From an uncultured Eubacteriales bacterium (GTDB lineage Bacteria > Bacillota > Clostridia > Oscillospirales > Oscillospiraceae), in assembly GCA_900549705.1 (NCBI GenBank), contig URPI01000125.1, forward strand, positions 1 through 6,316: a DNA stretch of 6,316 nucleotides. Direction: 5' to 3'. Positions 6,249 through 6,316 of the stretch are shown here, one piece after another. The first letter of the stretch is position 1; every line of letters starts with the position of its first letter. A program made the translations under genes and the position numbers. The notes beneath the pieces were generated by a model. It had not been told where the DNA came from, ran no database searches, and was given only the letters and a program-made list of their open reading frames with translations.

Positions 6249-6263
6249 GTTGCCGTAGTGCGG
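6233..6263 (-). terminator. Intrinsic terminator of rpmE
   Basis: On the minus strand a 10-bp stem, CCGCACTACG paired with CGTGGTGCGG with one G-U pair, closes a GCAA tetraloop (6250-6253). GC and then five T (6237-6233) follow directly. It begins 10 bases after the rpmE stop. There is no T-run on the plus strand, so it acts in one direction only. Confidence 0.88.
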
Positions 6264-6273
6264 ACTTCAAATC

Positions 6274-6316
6274 TTACTTCAGGCCAAAACGCTTGTTGAA
6301 GCGATCAACACGTCCA
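6274..6316 (-). CDS. rpmE: 50S ribosomal protein L31, C-terminal end (partial)
   Basis: Only the last 13 codons and a TAA stop are in the window; the gene enters from the right edge. They encode GRVDRFNKRFGLK, which matches the well-conserved C-terminus of bacterial L31 (typically GGRVDRFNKKYGL or similar). L31 is a small protein of the large ribosomal subunit that bridges to the small subunit. Whether it is the zinc-binding CXXC form cannot be judged because that part is outside the window. A clear terminator follows, so it is probably a transcription unit separate from hflX. The short match limits certainty, but the motif is distinctive. Confidence 0.85.
   Translation of the reverse strand, partial: GRVDRFNKRFGLK

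Noticed and set aside
5535..6299. Plus-strand open frame of 254 codons opposite hflX and the rpmE terminator
   Set aside because: It is low-complexity and Ser/Arg-rich, and runs through the terminator and L31 end. It is an antisense shadow of hflX.

Overview
The window suggests a Gram-positive, fairly GC-rich member of the Clostridia, most likely of the Oscillospiraceae/Ruminococcaceae type. Three things point there: the dgt-dnaG-sigma gene order (a clostridial version of the macromolecular synthesis operon), strong AAGGAGG-type ribosome binding sites, and the primary-type sigma factor next to primase. This placement comes from gene order and protein motifs only. All genes lie on the minus strand, so the window reads from right to left in the direction of transcription.

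Right edge (6316 to about 6160): the last 13 codons of ribosomal protein L31 (rpmE) end at 6274. A canonical intrinsic terminator with a GCAA tetraloop and a T-run follows. A second, overlapping inverted repeat could compete with it, and a third GC-rich hairpin sits just upstream of the next gene.

Middle (6160 to 3235): hflX (ribosome-associated GTPase), yigZ (IMPACT/UPF0029 family, starting with TTG) and dgt (HD-domain dNTP triphosphohydrolase) are separated by only 3 and 13 bases and look like one operon. An extended -10 promoter overlaps the dgt stop codon and would start a leader of about 110 bases with GC-rich hairpins in front of dnaG.

Left (3105 to 1): dnaG (primase), a complete sigma-70 factor, and a second sigma-70-like gene that runs off the window are joined by two successive 4-base ATGA overlaps. 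The complete sigma factor is short: it lacks region 1.1 and carries unusual substitutions in the promoter-melting part of region 2. The second gene begins with what looks like a region 1.1 domain, followed by a diverged region 1.2/2.1 and a well-kept DLIQEGNIGL motif. The tandem sigma pair is the most interesting content here.

The genes together cover basic information processing: translation (L31, HflX), nucleotide pool control (Dgt), replication priming (DnaG) and transcription initiation (the sigma factors). I see no mobile elements, CRISPR arrays, tRNA or rRNA genes.
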